Positions 7,290 through 14,362 of a stretch of 22,510 nucleotides of DNA are shown here, piece by piece (within the stretch, counting starts at the first letter, position 1; each line of letters starts with the position of its first letter). This stretch comes from UMGS1002 sp050946195. GTDB taxonomy: Bacteria > Bacillota > Clostridia > Oscillospirales > CAG-272. Position numbers and translations under genes: made by a program. The stretch spans positions 1-22,510 of the forward strand of contig JBMNUI010000035.1 in NCBI GenBank assembly GCA_050946195.1, given 5' to 3'. Below the pieces are notes generated by a model, which did no database searches, was not told the origin of the DNA, and saw only the letters and a list, made by a program, of their open reading frames with translations.

Positions 7290-7315
7290 AGCCTCCCATG
7301 TGAGGGTGCTTTTTA
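7290..7315 (+). terminator. Weak intrinsic terminator after the AT-rich orphan
   Basis: An imperfect hairpin (AGC with GCT, CTC with GAG, with a bulge) is followed by five T bases, 30 bases downstream of the orphan gene stop. It is suitably placed to end that transcript, but the stem is weak. Confidence 0.4.
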
Positions 7316-7348
7316 GACTTGCGCTACAAGATTAGCTTTTATCAGGGT

Positions 7349-7435
7349 GTGGGCGGAGCCCCACGTATTAAAAGATTTTGGGGTTCCTCAAGACCTTTTT
7401 TTCAAAAAGGGTCTTGATCGGGGGCAGCGCCCCCG
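7349..7435. repeat. Cluster of three palindromes overlapping the 3' end of lnt
   Basis: There are three adjacent hairpins. The first is GTGGG (7349-7353) with CCCAC (7360-7364). The second is TCAAGACC (7388-7395) with GGTCTTGA (7410-7417), extended inward by T/A pairs. The third is CGGGGGC (7419-7425) with GCCCCCG (7429-7435), three-base loop. The first is intergenic; the other two lie inside the last codons of lnt. Strings of this kind (GGGGCTCCGCCC, a TTTTTGAAAA-centred palindrome) resemble dispersed intergenic palindromic repeats, which I recall from many genomes but could not check here. The element may also act as a bidirectional terminator between the convergent genes. Confidence 0.6.
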
Positions 7436-9014
7436 CAAAAAGCGGCAACAAACAGAAAAGCGCTGCGGCGGCGACTATTATGTTCCCGACCCTCATGTAG
7501 AGCGTCATATCATCCCTGACACCTACGTCTGCAACAATATAGCCCCCGATAAGCGGCCTGAGAATTTGAATTGCCTGTCCCGACGGCGCTATTACCGCCG
7601 AGATACCGGTATTTGCCGCGCGCAGCACCCAGCGCCGGCTCTCGACGGCGCGCAGCTTGGCCTGCGAAAGATGCATCCGCCCGGCGGCCGAATCATAGAA
7701 CCACGAGTCATTAGTCGAAAGCACCAGAATCTGCGCGCCGTCACGCAGGGTCTCAATTGTAAGGCTCTCGTATATCGAATCAAAGCAGATAAACGGGCCC
7801 AGTACCACACCGCCCGACTCTATCAGGCCGCTGTCCCGTCCGGGGTAGACGTCCTCCTCAAGCATGGCAATTTCAGTCAGCGGCGGAATCAGAAAGGTGA
7901 AAAAGCTGCGCCAGGGAATAAGCTCGGCAAAGGGCACCAGCCGGCGCTTTGAATAGACCTGCTCACCGTAACTCCCGTCGGGCTCAAACAGCACGAGCGA
8001 GTTATAATCGCGCCCCTCCTCGTCCTCGGTAAACATCCCGACAAGTATAGGAATCCCGCACTCAACCGACATTTCGGACAGCCGCCGGGTGGTATTGGGG
8101 CTGGTCTGGAGCACGGCCGGCACCGCCGTCTCGGGCCAGATTATCAAATCCGGGCTGGACACAGCGGCGTCAAGGGTATAGCCCTCGCAGATGTCGATCA
8201 TCTCGGAGAGCTCAATATCCCACTTGTCGGCCGAGCCGATATTCGGCTGAATCACGGCGGCGGTGATTATCTCCTCGGGCTTTTTGGTGTCAAGATAATT
8301 CAGCAGCCCGCCTAAGCCGGCGTTGAATACAAACATCCCGACGGCAAGCGACACACATAGCCCGGCCTTCGGCCTCTCATGCAGCGCTGTGGCAAGAAAA
8401 AAATTCACTGCAACAATAAAGAAGGTTATCAAATACGACCCAAAAAGCGAGGCCGCCCCTATCATTGCCGGCATTTCGCACTGCCCTATGGCAAGCCTCC
8501 CCCAGGGCACGCCGGTCCAGTATTGGGTCTGGCTCCATTCAAAAATCACCCACAAGGACGCCGCGAGAAAGGGTAGCATAATAGGGTGCTTTCTCACCAT
8601 TTTGGTCCTGCCGAGCAGCACCGCCATGACAAAAACCAGCCCGCCGCAAAGCGACTGGAATAGAGGCAGGCCCACCCAGCCGGCGAGCACCACGATTGCC
8701 GCCGAGACGCGGCTCATACCGGTGAACTCGAGCGGGTAGAGATAGATAAACCAGTGGTAAATCACAAGGTAAAAGCTCATGAAAAAAACAAATCCGTACC
8801 CGTATGCGGATTTGAGCTTTGTATCCTGCCGCCGCGCAAGGTCGACCAGCACATACGCCGCCGGAACCAGCGTCAGCCACTCAAAGAGGCCTGCTTCATT
8901 GAAAATCAGAGTCAGTCCGGTAAGAACACCTCCCAAGGCCAGTAAAAGCAACCGTCCCGCGCGGTCCCCGGCAAACTTATAAAAGCGGGCTACGAAAAAT
9001 CCTTCAGAAACCAT
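7368..9014 (-). CDS. lnt: Apolipoprotein N-acyltransferase
   Basis: The 548-residue protein has an N-terminal multi-helix membrane part (about 20-240). It includes the Lnt-typical phrase WTGVPWGRLAIGQ (166-178). A carbon-nitrogen hydrolase domain follows (about 250-500) with the triad visible: Glu295 in IIWPETAVPA, Lys356 in YSKRRLVPF and Cys410 in FICFDS. A final membrane helix (about 510-528) ends the protein proper. The enzyme adds the third acyl chain to the N-terminal cysteine of lipoproteins at the outer face of the cytoplasmic membrane. The start overlaps the pseudouridine synthase end by 25 bases and has GGAGG close by. The last 20 or so residues, from GALPP on, are encoded by palindromic repeat sequence and look like a captured tail. 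Confidence 0.9.
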   Translation of the reverse strand: MVSEGFFVARFYKFAGDRAGRLLLLALGGVLTGLTLIFNEAGLFEWLTLVPAAYVLVDLARRQDTKLKSAYGYGFVFFMSFYLVIYHWFIYLYPLEFTGMSRVSAAIVVLAGWVGLPLFQSLCGGLVFVMAVLLGRTKMVRKHPIMLPFLAASLWVIFEWSQTQYWTGVPWGRLAIGQCEMPAMIGAASLFGSYLITFFIVAVNFFLATALHERPKAGLCVSLAVGMFVFNAGLGGLLNYLDTKKPEEIITAAVIQPNIGSADKWDIELSEMIDICEGYTLDAAVSSPDLIIWPETAVPAVLQTSPNTTRRLSEMSVECGIPILVGMFTEDEEGRDYNSLVLFEPDGSYGEQVYSKRRLVPFAELIPWRSFFTFLIPPLTEIAMLEEDVYPGRDSGLIESGGVVLGPFICFDSIYESLTIETLRDGAQILVLSTNDSWFYDSAAGRMHLSQAKLRAVESRRWVLRAANTGISAVIAPSGQAIQILRPLIGGYIVADVGVRDDMTLYMRVGNIIVAAAALFCLLPLFAGALPPIKTLFEKKVLRNPKIF

Positions 9015-9952
9015 ATCTCCTCCCGGGGAAGTGAAAACTCCCTGCCGCGAAGGTATTGCAGAATACCCTCGTAATCCTTTGCAAAATTAAAGCGGACGCG
9101 CCACGCATAGAGGGCTTGATGCTTGTACCCCCTTTTTTTATCCTCGCGGTTTTTGGCATACTTCCCCTCTCCGAGCAGCGGGCAGCCGATATGCGAAAGC
9201 TGAGCGCGGATCTGGTGGGTCCGCCCGGTAATCAGCTCGACCTCGAGCAGCGAGTCGCCGCTCCGGCTGGCAATTACTCGGTATTTGGTTATAATCTCCC
9301 TGCCGCCCGGCATTTTTGTGTCGGACACCGTGACTATATTGCGCTCGCTGTCCTTTATGAGCCAGCCGTGAAGCGTTGCGGCCGGCCTGGGCGGTATGCC
9401 ATGAACCGCACAGATATAATATTTTCCGACCTCGCCGAGCCTGATTCTCTCGTTCATCTCGCGCAGGGCGGCGGCGTTTTTGGCGGCAATGACAATGCCG
9501 CCGGTGTTTCGGTCTATGCGGTTGCAGAGCGCCGGGGTGAAAGACAGCTCGGCCGCCGGGTCATACTCGCCCTTCTGGTATAGATATGCCCATATGTGCA
9601 TGATAAGCGTGTTGGTGCTGCCCCCGGCGTCCTCGTGCACCAGCACACCCGGCCGCTTGTTGAGCAGCATTATATTGTCGTCCTCATAGATGATCAAGAG
9701 CTTCGGTACAATCGAGCCGAGCGTAATTGAATTCCGCTCGGGCGGGCTGAAAAATTCGTCTTTGATGTAAAGCTGGACCTCGTCGCCCTCGGCAAGAATA
9801 TAGCCCTGCTTACACCGGGCATTGTTTACCTTTATTTTTTTTGTCCTGATATACTTGTACATAAGCGAAGCCGGCAGCCCGCTCACGGCTTTTGAAAGGA
9901 ACTTGTCAAGCCGCTGTCCGGCGTCGTTGCGCGTGATTTTCAGTGTGCGCAT
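8990..9952 (-). CDS. RluC/RluD-family ribosomal RNA pseudouridine synthase
   Basis: The 320-residue protein has an N-terminal S4 RNA-binding domain (about 1-65, with AGQRLDKFLS) and a pseudouridine synthase domain. The catalytic loop is RIDRNTGG (145-152, Asp147 catalytic), and TGRTHQIRAQLSHIG lies further on. It isomerises specific uridines in 23S rRNA; which ones cannot be told from sequence alone. The frame is open ten codons upstream, but ATG 9952 is preferred because GGAGG lies eight bases before it and the protein then begins right at the S4 domain. It overlaps lnt, so the two genes are probably co-transcribed. Confidence 0.9.
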   Translation of the reverse strand: MRTLKITRNDAGQRLDKFLSKAVSGLPASLMYKYIRTKKIKVNNARCKQGYILAEGDEVQLYIKDEFFSPPERNSITLGSIVPKLLIIYEDDNIMLLNKRPGVLVHEDAGGSTNTLIMHIWAYLYQKGEYDPAAELSFTPALCNRIDRNTGGIVIAAKNAAALREMNERIRLGEVGKYYICAVHGIPPRPAATLHGWLIKDSERNIVTVSDTKMPGGREIITKYRVIASRSGDSLLEVELITGRTHQIRAQLSHIGCPLLGEGKYAKNREDKKRGYKHQALYAWRVRFNFAKDYEGILQYLRGREFSLPREEIWFLKDFS

Positions 9953-10008
9953 GTTTACTCCCTCCGCCCCCGGCGGCCACATTTCTGATTAATATGTGAA
10001 TATGAAGA

Positions 10009-10031
10009 GAGGGCAACTTTAAATCGCCCTC
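10009..10031 (-). terminator. Possible terminator after upp
   Basis: A 6-bp stem GAGGGC (10009-10014) with GCCCTC (10026-10031) lies about 20 bases after the upp stop. The following tract on the minus strand is TCTTCAT rather than a clean T run, so termination may be partial. Confidence 0.4.
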
Positions 10032-10051
10032 CATAGTTGTATATTACGGTT

Positions 10052-10681
10052 TTATTTTGTACCGAAGATTCTGTCGCCGGCGTCTCCCAGTCCCGGGACT
10101 ATATATGCGTGATCGTTCAGGTGGTCGTCTAGTGCGGCCGAGTAAATATCGACGTCGGGATGCTCGGCCTGAATTTTCGCCACGCCCTCGGGAGCCGCCA
10201 CAATGCACATCACCCGGATATGCGTGCAGCCGTGATGCTTTATCATTGAAATGGCATCTGACGCCGAGCCACCGGTGGCCAGCATGGGGTCAACCAGAAT
10301 AACAATTCTCTCTTCTATATCCTTTGGCAGCTTGCAGTAGTATTCAACCGGCTTATGAGTCTCGGGGTCGCGGTAGAGCCCGATATGTCCTACCTTTGCC
10401 ACCGGCACCAGCGACATAAGTCCGTCGACCATTCCGAGGCCGGCGCGAAGTATCGGGACAATGGCAAGTTTTTTGCCCGCAATCATCTTAGCCTTGGTCT
10501 TGGCAATAGGGGTCTCGATTGTCACTTCCTCAAGCGGCAGGTCGCGCGTGAGCTCATAGCCCATAAGCAGCGATATTTCGTTGAGCAACTCGCGGAAATC
10601 CTTCGAGCCGGTCTTTTTATTTCTCATAATTGTTAACTTATGAGTTATCAGCGGATGATCGACAAGATGAAACTGGCCCAT
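10052..10681 (-). CDS. upp: Uracil phosphoribosyltransferase
   Basis: Full-length, 209 residues. Family motifs are all present: MRNKKTGSKDFRELLNEI near the N-terminus, ILRAGLGM in the middle, the PRPP-binding loop VDPMLATGGSA, and the uracil-binding C-terminal region YIVPGLGDAGDR. The cytosolic enzyme makes UMP from uracil and PRPP (pyrimidine salvage). The ATG has a strong AAGGAGA site. The gene has its own promoter (10714-10742). A weak hairpin follows it before the downstream pseudouridine synthase gene, so it is probably transcribed mainly alone. Confidence 0.97.
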   Translation of the reverse strand: MGQFHLVDHPLITHKLTIMRNKKTGSKDFRELLNEISLLMGYELTRDLPLEEVTIETPIAKTKAKMIAGKKLAIVPILRAGLGMVDGLMSLVPVAKVGHIGLYRDPETHKPVEYYCKLPKDIEERIVILVDPMLATGGSASDAISMIKHHGCTHIRVMCIVAAPEGVAKIQAEHPDVDIYSAALDDHLNDHAYIVPGLGDAGDRIFGTK

Positions 10682-10713
10682 GGTAGCTCTCCTTAAACTT
10701 CGTTTGCCAGTAT

Positions 10714-10742
10714 ATTATACTCCCCTATGTCCGATTTTTCAA
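10714..10742 (-). promoter_or_regulatory. Sigma-A promoter for upp
   Basis: On the minus strand, TTGAAA (10737-10742) and TATAAT (10714-10719) are separated by 17 bases. The start codon lies about 35 bases downstream of the -10 box. Confidence 0.8.
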
Positions 10743-10774
10743 GGGTTATTTTCAAATTCACACCTAAAAACCAC

Positions 10775-10824
10775 AAAAAAAGCTCCTTCCGCCTTTGCCC
10801 TCCGGGCTCCGGCTCAGGAGTTTT
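10775..10824. terminator. Hairpin group between the divergent upp and rpmB promoters
   Basis: CTCCT (10783-10787) pairs with AGGAG (10816-10820), flanked by A7 on the left and T4 on the right, with smaller GC stems (GCCC/GGGC, CCGG/CCGG) inside. Read on the minus strand it ends in T7, like an intrinsic terminator, though no minus-strand gene lies upstream of it. I see no other feature in the rest of the gap 10743-10931. Confidence 0.35.
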
Positions 10825-10931
10825 CAACCTCAATTTGCTGTATCTCGGAGTTCCTGCTTATATTTTCCCTGTAAAGTGGGTCATATCTTTTGATAACGCA
10901 GGTATGATGTCATGTTTTTTTGCAAAAACCC

Positions 10932-10960
10932 TTGCATTTTGAATATGTGTATGCTATAAT
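10932..10960 (+). promoter_or_regulatory. Sigma-A promoter for rpmB
   Basis: TTGCAT (10932-10937) and TATAAT (10955-10960) have 17-base spacing, plus an extended -10 TG at 10952-10953. It gives a leader of about 55 bases before rpmB. Confidence 0.85.
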
Positions 10961-11020
10961 AGCCCCTGCTGTGTGTTTTTCCATTTCATGTGCATATATG
11001 TGCACCGGGGAGGTGTTAGA

Positions 11021-11206
11021 ATGGCAAAATGCTGCGTTTGCGGAAAAGGCGTAACCTTCGGGCAGAACGTCTCCCACTCAAACCGCAAGACCAACAGAGC
11101 TTGGAAACCCAATATCCGCAAAGTCAGAGCAATCGTTGACGGAACCCGCAGGACCGTCAAGGTTTGTGCTCGTTGCCTGCGTTCAGGCAAAATAAGCCGC
11201 GCCTGA
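11021..11206 (+). CDS. rpmB: 50S ribosomal protein L28, zinc-binding (four-cysteine) form
   Basis: The 61-residue protein has the L28 signature (CVCGKGV, SHSNRKTNRAWKPNI). It carries a CxxC pair near each end (CVC-G in the N-terminal part and CARC in the C-terminal part), i.e. the zinc-ribbon form. It is part of the large ribosomal subunit. The frame is open 16 codons upstream, but the ATG at 11021 has GGGGAGG just before it and matches the family start MAKCCVCGK. It is a single-gene transcription unit between a strong promoter and a strong terminator. Confidence 0.96.
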   Translation: MAKCCVCGKGVTFGQNVSHSNRKTNRAWKPNIRKVRAIVDGTRRTVKVCARCLRSGKISRA

Positions 11207-11231
11207 TTATAATTCGGTTTCAGCCGAAGGA

Positions 11232-11266
11232 ACGGCAGACATTCGGAAATGTCTGCCGTCTTTTTT
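11232..11266 (+). terminator. Strong intrinsic terminator of rpmB
   Basis: A perfect 11-bp stem (ACGGCAGACAT, 11232-11242, with ATGTCTGCCGT, 11249-11259), six-base loop, then C and six T bases. Confidence 0.93.
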
Positions 11267-11428
11267 CATTTTTAAGTGTATGCGGCACAGAATACACCGC
11301 CGTGAACTTTAGTATTATGTCCTATCCCAAGTCATCCGGTAGGTTAAAGGCAGTACTCGGCCTTTTACTGCTGCTAATAACTGCTCCTGTAATATTTGGT
11401 CGCCGGCCTGTTTTTTTATAAAAATATA
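11267..11428. other. Intergenic stretch before the pot promoter, no gene seen
   Basis: It contains a 6-bp hairpin (GTGTAT 11276-11281 with ATACAC 11292-11297). It also holds a 34-codon open frame (11317-11421) that would encode a hydrophobic peptide but lacks a ribosome site. A small hairpin GGTC/GGCC followed by T7 ends near 11417. Nothing here is convincing as a gene. Confidence 0.4.
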
Positions 11429-11456
11429 TTGATTTTTTGTGATTTTCTGATATAAT
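11429..11456 (+). promoter_or_regulatory. Sigma-A promoter for the potABCD operon
   Basis: TTGATT (11429-11434) and TATAAT (11451-11456) have 16-base spacing and an extended -10 TG at 11448-11449. Transcription would begin near 11463, giving a leader of roughly 100 bases. Confidence 0.75.
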
Positions 11457-11474
11457 GTGGCTCAAGGTAAATAA

Positions 11475-11523
11475 AGCGAAAAAGCCCGGGCAGATGATGC
11501 TTTTGAGGCTATTTGTTTTCGCT
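11475..11523 (+). promoter_or_regulatory. Leader hairpin of the pot operon
   Basis: AGCGAAAA (11475-11482) pairs perfectly with TTTTCGCT (11516-11523). Just inside, AGCC (11483-11486) pairs with GGCT (11507-11510). It lies between the promoter and the potA ribosome site. It has no adjacent T run, so it may be a regulatory or stabilising leader structure; no known riboswitch is recognised. Confidence 0.45.
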
Positions 11524-11559
11524 CCAAAATACCAAGTTTTTTTAAGCAGAGGAGTCTTT

Positions 11560-11607
11560 ATGTTAAATGGAAAAACCCGTTCTCATCCGCCTCAAGGGTA
11601 TCAGTAA
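11560..11607 (+). CDS. Possible 15-residue leader peptide overlapping the potA start
   Basis: An ATG at 11560 opens a 15-codon frame that overlaps potA in another frame and stops at 11605-11607. The GAGGAG site (11549-11554) is five bases from this ATG but twelve from the potA ATG at 11567. Ribosomes may therefore start here as well as, or instead of, at potA. It could be chance; no peptide family applies. Confidence 0.25.
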   Translation: MLNGKTRSHPPQGYQ

Positions 11608-12715
11608 GTCATTTGACTGGGAGACTGTTCTCGACAATATTGACCTTGATATCCACGATGAGGAATTCATCACACTGCTTGGTCCGTCGGGCTGCGGAAA
11701 GACCACAACACTGAGAATCATCGGTGGTTTTGAGACACCCGATTCGGGCGATGTTTTTTTTGAAGGCAAACGGATAAACGACCTGCCCCCATACCGCCGG
11801 CAGGTCAATACGGTATTTCAGCGGTATGCACTTTTCCCGCATTTGAATGTCTATGAAAACATTGCCTTCGGACTGCGCATAAAAAAGCTCAGTGAAAAGG
11901 AAATCAGAACCCGGGTCAAAGAAATGCTGGAGCTGGTAAACCTGCGCGGCTTTGAGAAACGCCATGTCTCAACCCTTTCGGGAGGCCAGCAGCAGCGGGT
12001 CGCTGTCGCGCGCGCGCTGGTCAACAACCCCAAGGTGCTGCTGCTCGATGAGCCGCTGGCCGCGCTCGACTTAAAGCTCCGCAAGGACATGCAGAACGAG
12101 CTGAAGAATATTCAGAAGAAGACCCACATCACCTTCATTTATGTGACCCATGACCAGGAAGAAGCCCTCACGATGTCGGACACGGTTGTTGTCATGGCAG
12201 AAGGCCGGATACAGCAAATCGGCTCGCCGGTCGACATATACAACGAGCCGGTCAACGCCTTTGTCGCAGACTTTATCGGTGAGAGCAACATCCTCGACGG
12301 CGTGATGCTTGAGGACTACAAGTCTGAATTCTCGGGCAAGGTCTTCGACTGCCTTGACTGTGGGTTTGAGAAAAACGAACCGGTCGACATCGTAATACGC
12401 CCCGAGGACGTCGACGTTGTGCCGGTCGAGCGCGGAATGCTTGTCGGTAAGGTCGTCAATGTCACCTTCAAGGGCGTGCATTATGAGGTAATTGTCGATG
12501 TCGACGATTATAAATGGATGATACAAACCACCGATTATGTTGCCCCAGAGGCGAAAATCGGGATTTATATAGAGCCCGATGCGATTCACGTCATGAAAAA
12601 ATCAAAATACTCAAGCCGCGTCGGCGATTACTCCTCATACAGCGAGGAACTGGAGCACCTCTCTGACGTCGACGAAATTCGTGAGGAGCCGGCGGAGGAG
12701 CGATATGCGGAGTAA
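11567..12715 (+). CDS. potA: Spermidine/putrescine ABC transporter ATP-binding protein
   Basis: The 382-residue ABC ATPase has Walker A GPSGCGKT (39-46), Q-loop Gln85, signature LSGGQ (137-141), Walker B LLLLDEP (158-164) and switch His195. A C-terminal TOBE-type beta domain (about 240-345) is typical of PotA and its relatives. The last 40 or so residues are acidic and Ser/Tyr-rich, an extra tail. It powers polyamine import from the cytoplasmic face together with PotB and PotC. It is the first gene of a tight operon; the ribosome site is unusually distant (twelve bases), as noted for the overlapping small frame. Confidence 0.95.
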   Translation: MEKPVLIRLKGISKSFDWETVLDNIDLDIHDEEFITLLGPSGCGKTTTLRIIGGFETPDSGDVFFEGKRINDLPPYRRQVNTVFQRYALFPHLNVYENIAFGLRIKKLSEKEIRTRVKEMLELVNLRGFEKRHVSTLSGGQQQRVAVARALVNNPKVLLLDEPLAALDLKLRKDMQNELKNIQKKTHITFIYVTHDQEEALTMSDTVVVMAEGRIQQIGSPVDIYNEPVNAFVADFIGESNILDGVMLEDYKSEFSGKVFDCLDCGFEKNEPVDIVIRPEDVDVVPVERGMLVGKVVNVTFKGVHYEVIVDVDDYKWMIQTTDYVAPEAKIGIYIEPDAIHVMKKSKYSSRVGDYSSYSEELEHLSDVDEIREEPAEERYAE

Positions 12716-13541
12716 CATTAAGTACCGTTCGCTGCTTGAACGTGCTGCGGCAGCCCCCCATGTCGTCTGGTCAATTCTGTTTATCATTGCCCCGCTGCTC
12801 TTTGTGGTTTACTATGCCCTGACCGATTCCGAGGGCAATTTCACACTCAATAATCTAGCATCGCTTACCGATTACTCGAATATCTTTTTGCTCTCGGTGA
12901 GCTTTGCATTTATTGCCACGATTATCTGCCTGCTTATCGGTTATCCTCTCGCATATTTTATGTCAAGAACAGGCAAAACAGCCCGGCGCGTGCTGCTTTT
13001 GCTGCTTATGCTCCCGATGTGGATCAGCCTGCTTATCCGGACCTATTCGCTCATGGCCCTGCTTGACAACGGCGGACTGCTCAATTCCCTGCTTGTCTCA
13101 CTTGGGTTTGGCCGGATAAAGATAATCGGTACCGGCGGGGCGGTCATTCTCGGCATGATTTACGACTTTCTGCCCTATATGGTGCTCCCTATTTACACTG
13201 TCCTGACAAAACTCGACCCGCGCTATATAGAGGCCGCCGCTGATCTCGGATGCAACAGCCTGCAGGTACTCGGCAAGGTAATCATACCCCTATCGCTCCC
13301 CGGGGTTATCTCGGGCACCACGATGGTATTTGTTCCTTCCATCAGCACCTTTTATATTTCGCAGAAGCTGGGCGGCGGCGCCTTTGACCTCATCGGAGAC
13401 ACGATAGAGCGGCAATTCCAGCACCCCTCCACCTATCATACCGGAGCCGCGATATCTCTGGTCATGATGATTCTTATCATCATCTCGGTAGCCGTCATGA
13501 ACCGCTTCTCCGACAGCAACAGCGGGGGGTTTGTGGTATGA
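12705..13541 (+). CDS. potB: Spermidine/putrescine ABC transporter permease PotB
   Basis: The 278-residue permease has about six membrane segments. The cytoplasmic EAA loop (YIEAAADLGCNSLQVLGKV, then IIPLSLPGVISG) contacts PotA. The frame is open to 12681, but ATG 12705 is preferred because GGAGGAG lies directly upstream. The gene thus overlaps the end of potA by 11 bases and the start of potC by four. Confidence 0.95.
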   Translation: MRSNIKYRSLLERAAAAPHVVWSILFIIAPLLFVVYYALTDSEGNFTLNNLASLTDYSNIFLLSVSFAFIATIICLLIGYPLAYFMSRTGKTARRVLLLLLMLPMWISLLIRTYSLMALLDNGGLLNSLLVSLGFGRIKIIGTGGAVILGMIYDFLPYMVLPIYTVLTKLDPRYIEAAADLGCNSLQVLGKVIIPLSLPGVISGTTMVFVPSISTFYISQKLGGGAFDLIGDTIERQFQHPSTYHTGAAISLVMMILIIISVAVMNRFSDSNSGGFVV

Positions 13542-14362
13542 AGGTTATCTCAAGGATTTATATGGGGCTGATATTCGCCCTGCTTTATGCCCCGATACTG
13601 GTGCTGGTGATTTTCTCCTTCAACGAAGCCGGGGAGCTCGGCTCATTTTCCCGGTTTTCGTTCTACTGGTACAAGCAGCTCTTCAGAGATACAAGGGCTT
13701 TTGAGTCGCTGAAAAACTCGCTTTTTCTGGCGGTAACCTCATCGGTGCTCGCTACAATCATCGGCACTTTTGCTGCGCTGGGGCTTGACCGCATGCGCAG
13801 GCGCCATTTAAGGAATATAATAATGTCGGTGACCAATATTCCGATGATGAACCCCGACATTGTCACCGGCGTGTCGATGATGCTCTTCTTTGTGGTAACC
13901 GCCTCAATTGTCGGGCTTGGTTCCCCGCTCGGCCGCACCTCCATGTTAATCGCGCATACCACCTTCAATATACCCTATGTGATTCTCTCGGTGAGGCCGC
14001 GCTTTTTGCAGATGGACAGAAACCTGACCGAGGCCGCGCTCGACCTCGGCTGCACTCCGGCCCGCGCTTTCTTTAAGGTTGAACTCCCTTTCATAACGCC
14101 GGGTATAGTATCCGGGCTGATAATGGGATTTACGCTCTCACTCGACGACTTTGTGATAAGCCATTTCGTCAGCTCTCCGGATTTCCAAACCCTGCCGCTT
14201 TATATTTACAACCAGACGGCGCATCAGGTCAAATTCAGCATGTACGCGCTCAGCACGCTGATAATCCTGTCAATACTCGTACTGCTGCTCATCATTAACT
14301 TTGCCGGTACCTTCGGTGAAAACAACAACAAAAATAAAATAAGAAAGGAAGCGATGAGTTGA
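13538..14362 (+). CDS. potC: Spermidine/putrescine ABC transporter permease PotC
   Basis: The 274-residue second permease has about six membrane segments and the EAA loop LTEAALDLGCTPARAFFKV followed by ELPFITPGIVSG. YAPILVLVIFSFN near the N-terminus is typical of PotC. It pairs with PotB to form the membrane channel. It starts within the potB stop (ATGA), and its own stop overlaps the potD start (TTGA), so the operon is translationally coupled throughout. Confidence 0.95.
   Translation: MKVISRIYMGLIFALLYAPILVLVIFSFNEAGELGSFSRFSFYWYKQLFRDTRAFESLKNSLFLAVTSSVLATIIGTFAALGLDRMRRRHLRNIIMSVTNIPMMNPDIVTGVSMMLFFVVTASIVGLGSPLGRTSMLIAHTTFNIPYVILSVRPRFLQMDRNLTEAALDLGCTPARAFFKVELPFITPGIVSGLIMGFTLSLDDFVISHFVSSPDFQTLPLYIYNQTAHQVKFSMYALSTLIILSILVLLLIINFAGTFGENNNKNKIRKEAMS

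Noticed and set aside
11317..11421. 34-residue hydrophobic peptide frame between rpmB and potA
   Set aside because: It has no ribosome binding site and lies in a gap whose hairpin/T-run overlaps its end; too little to call a gene.
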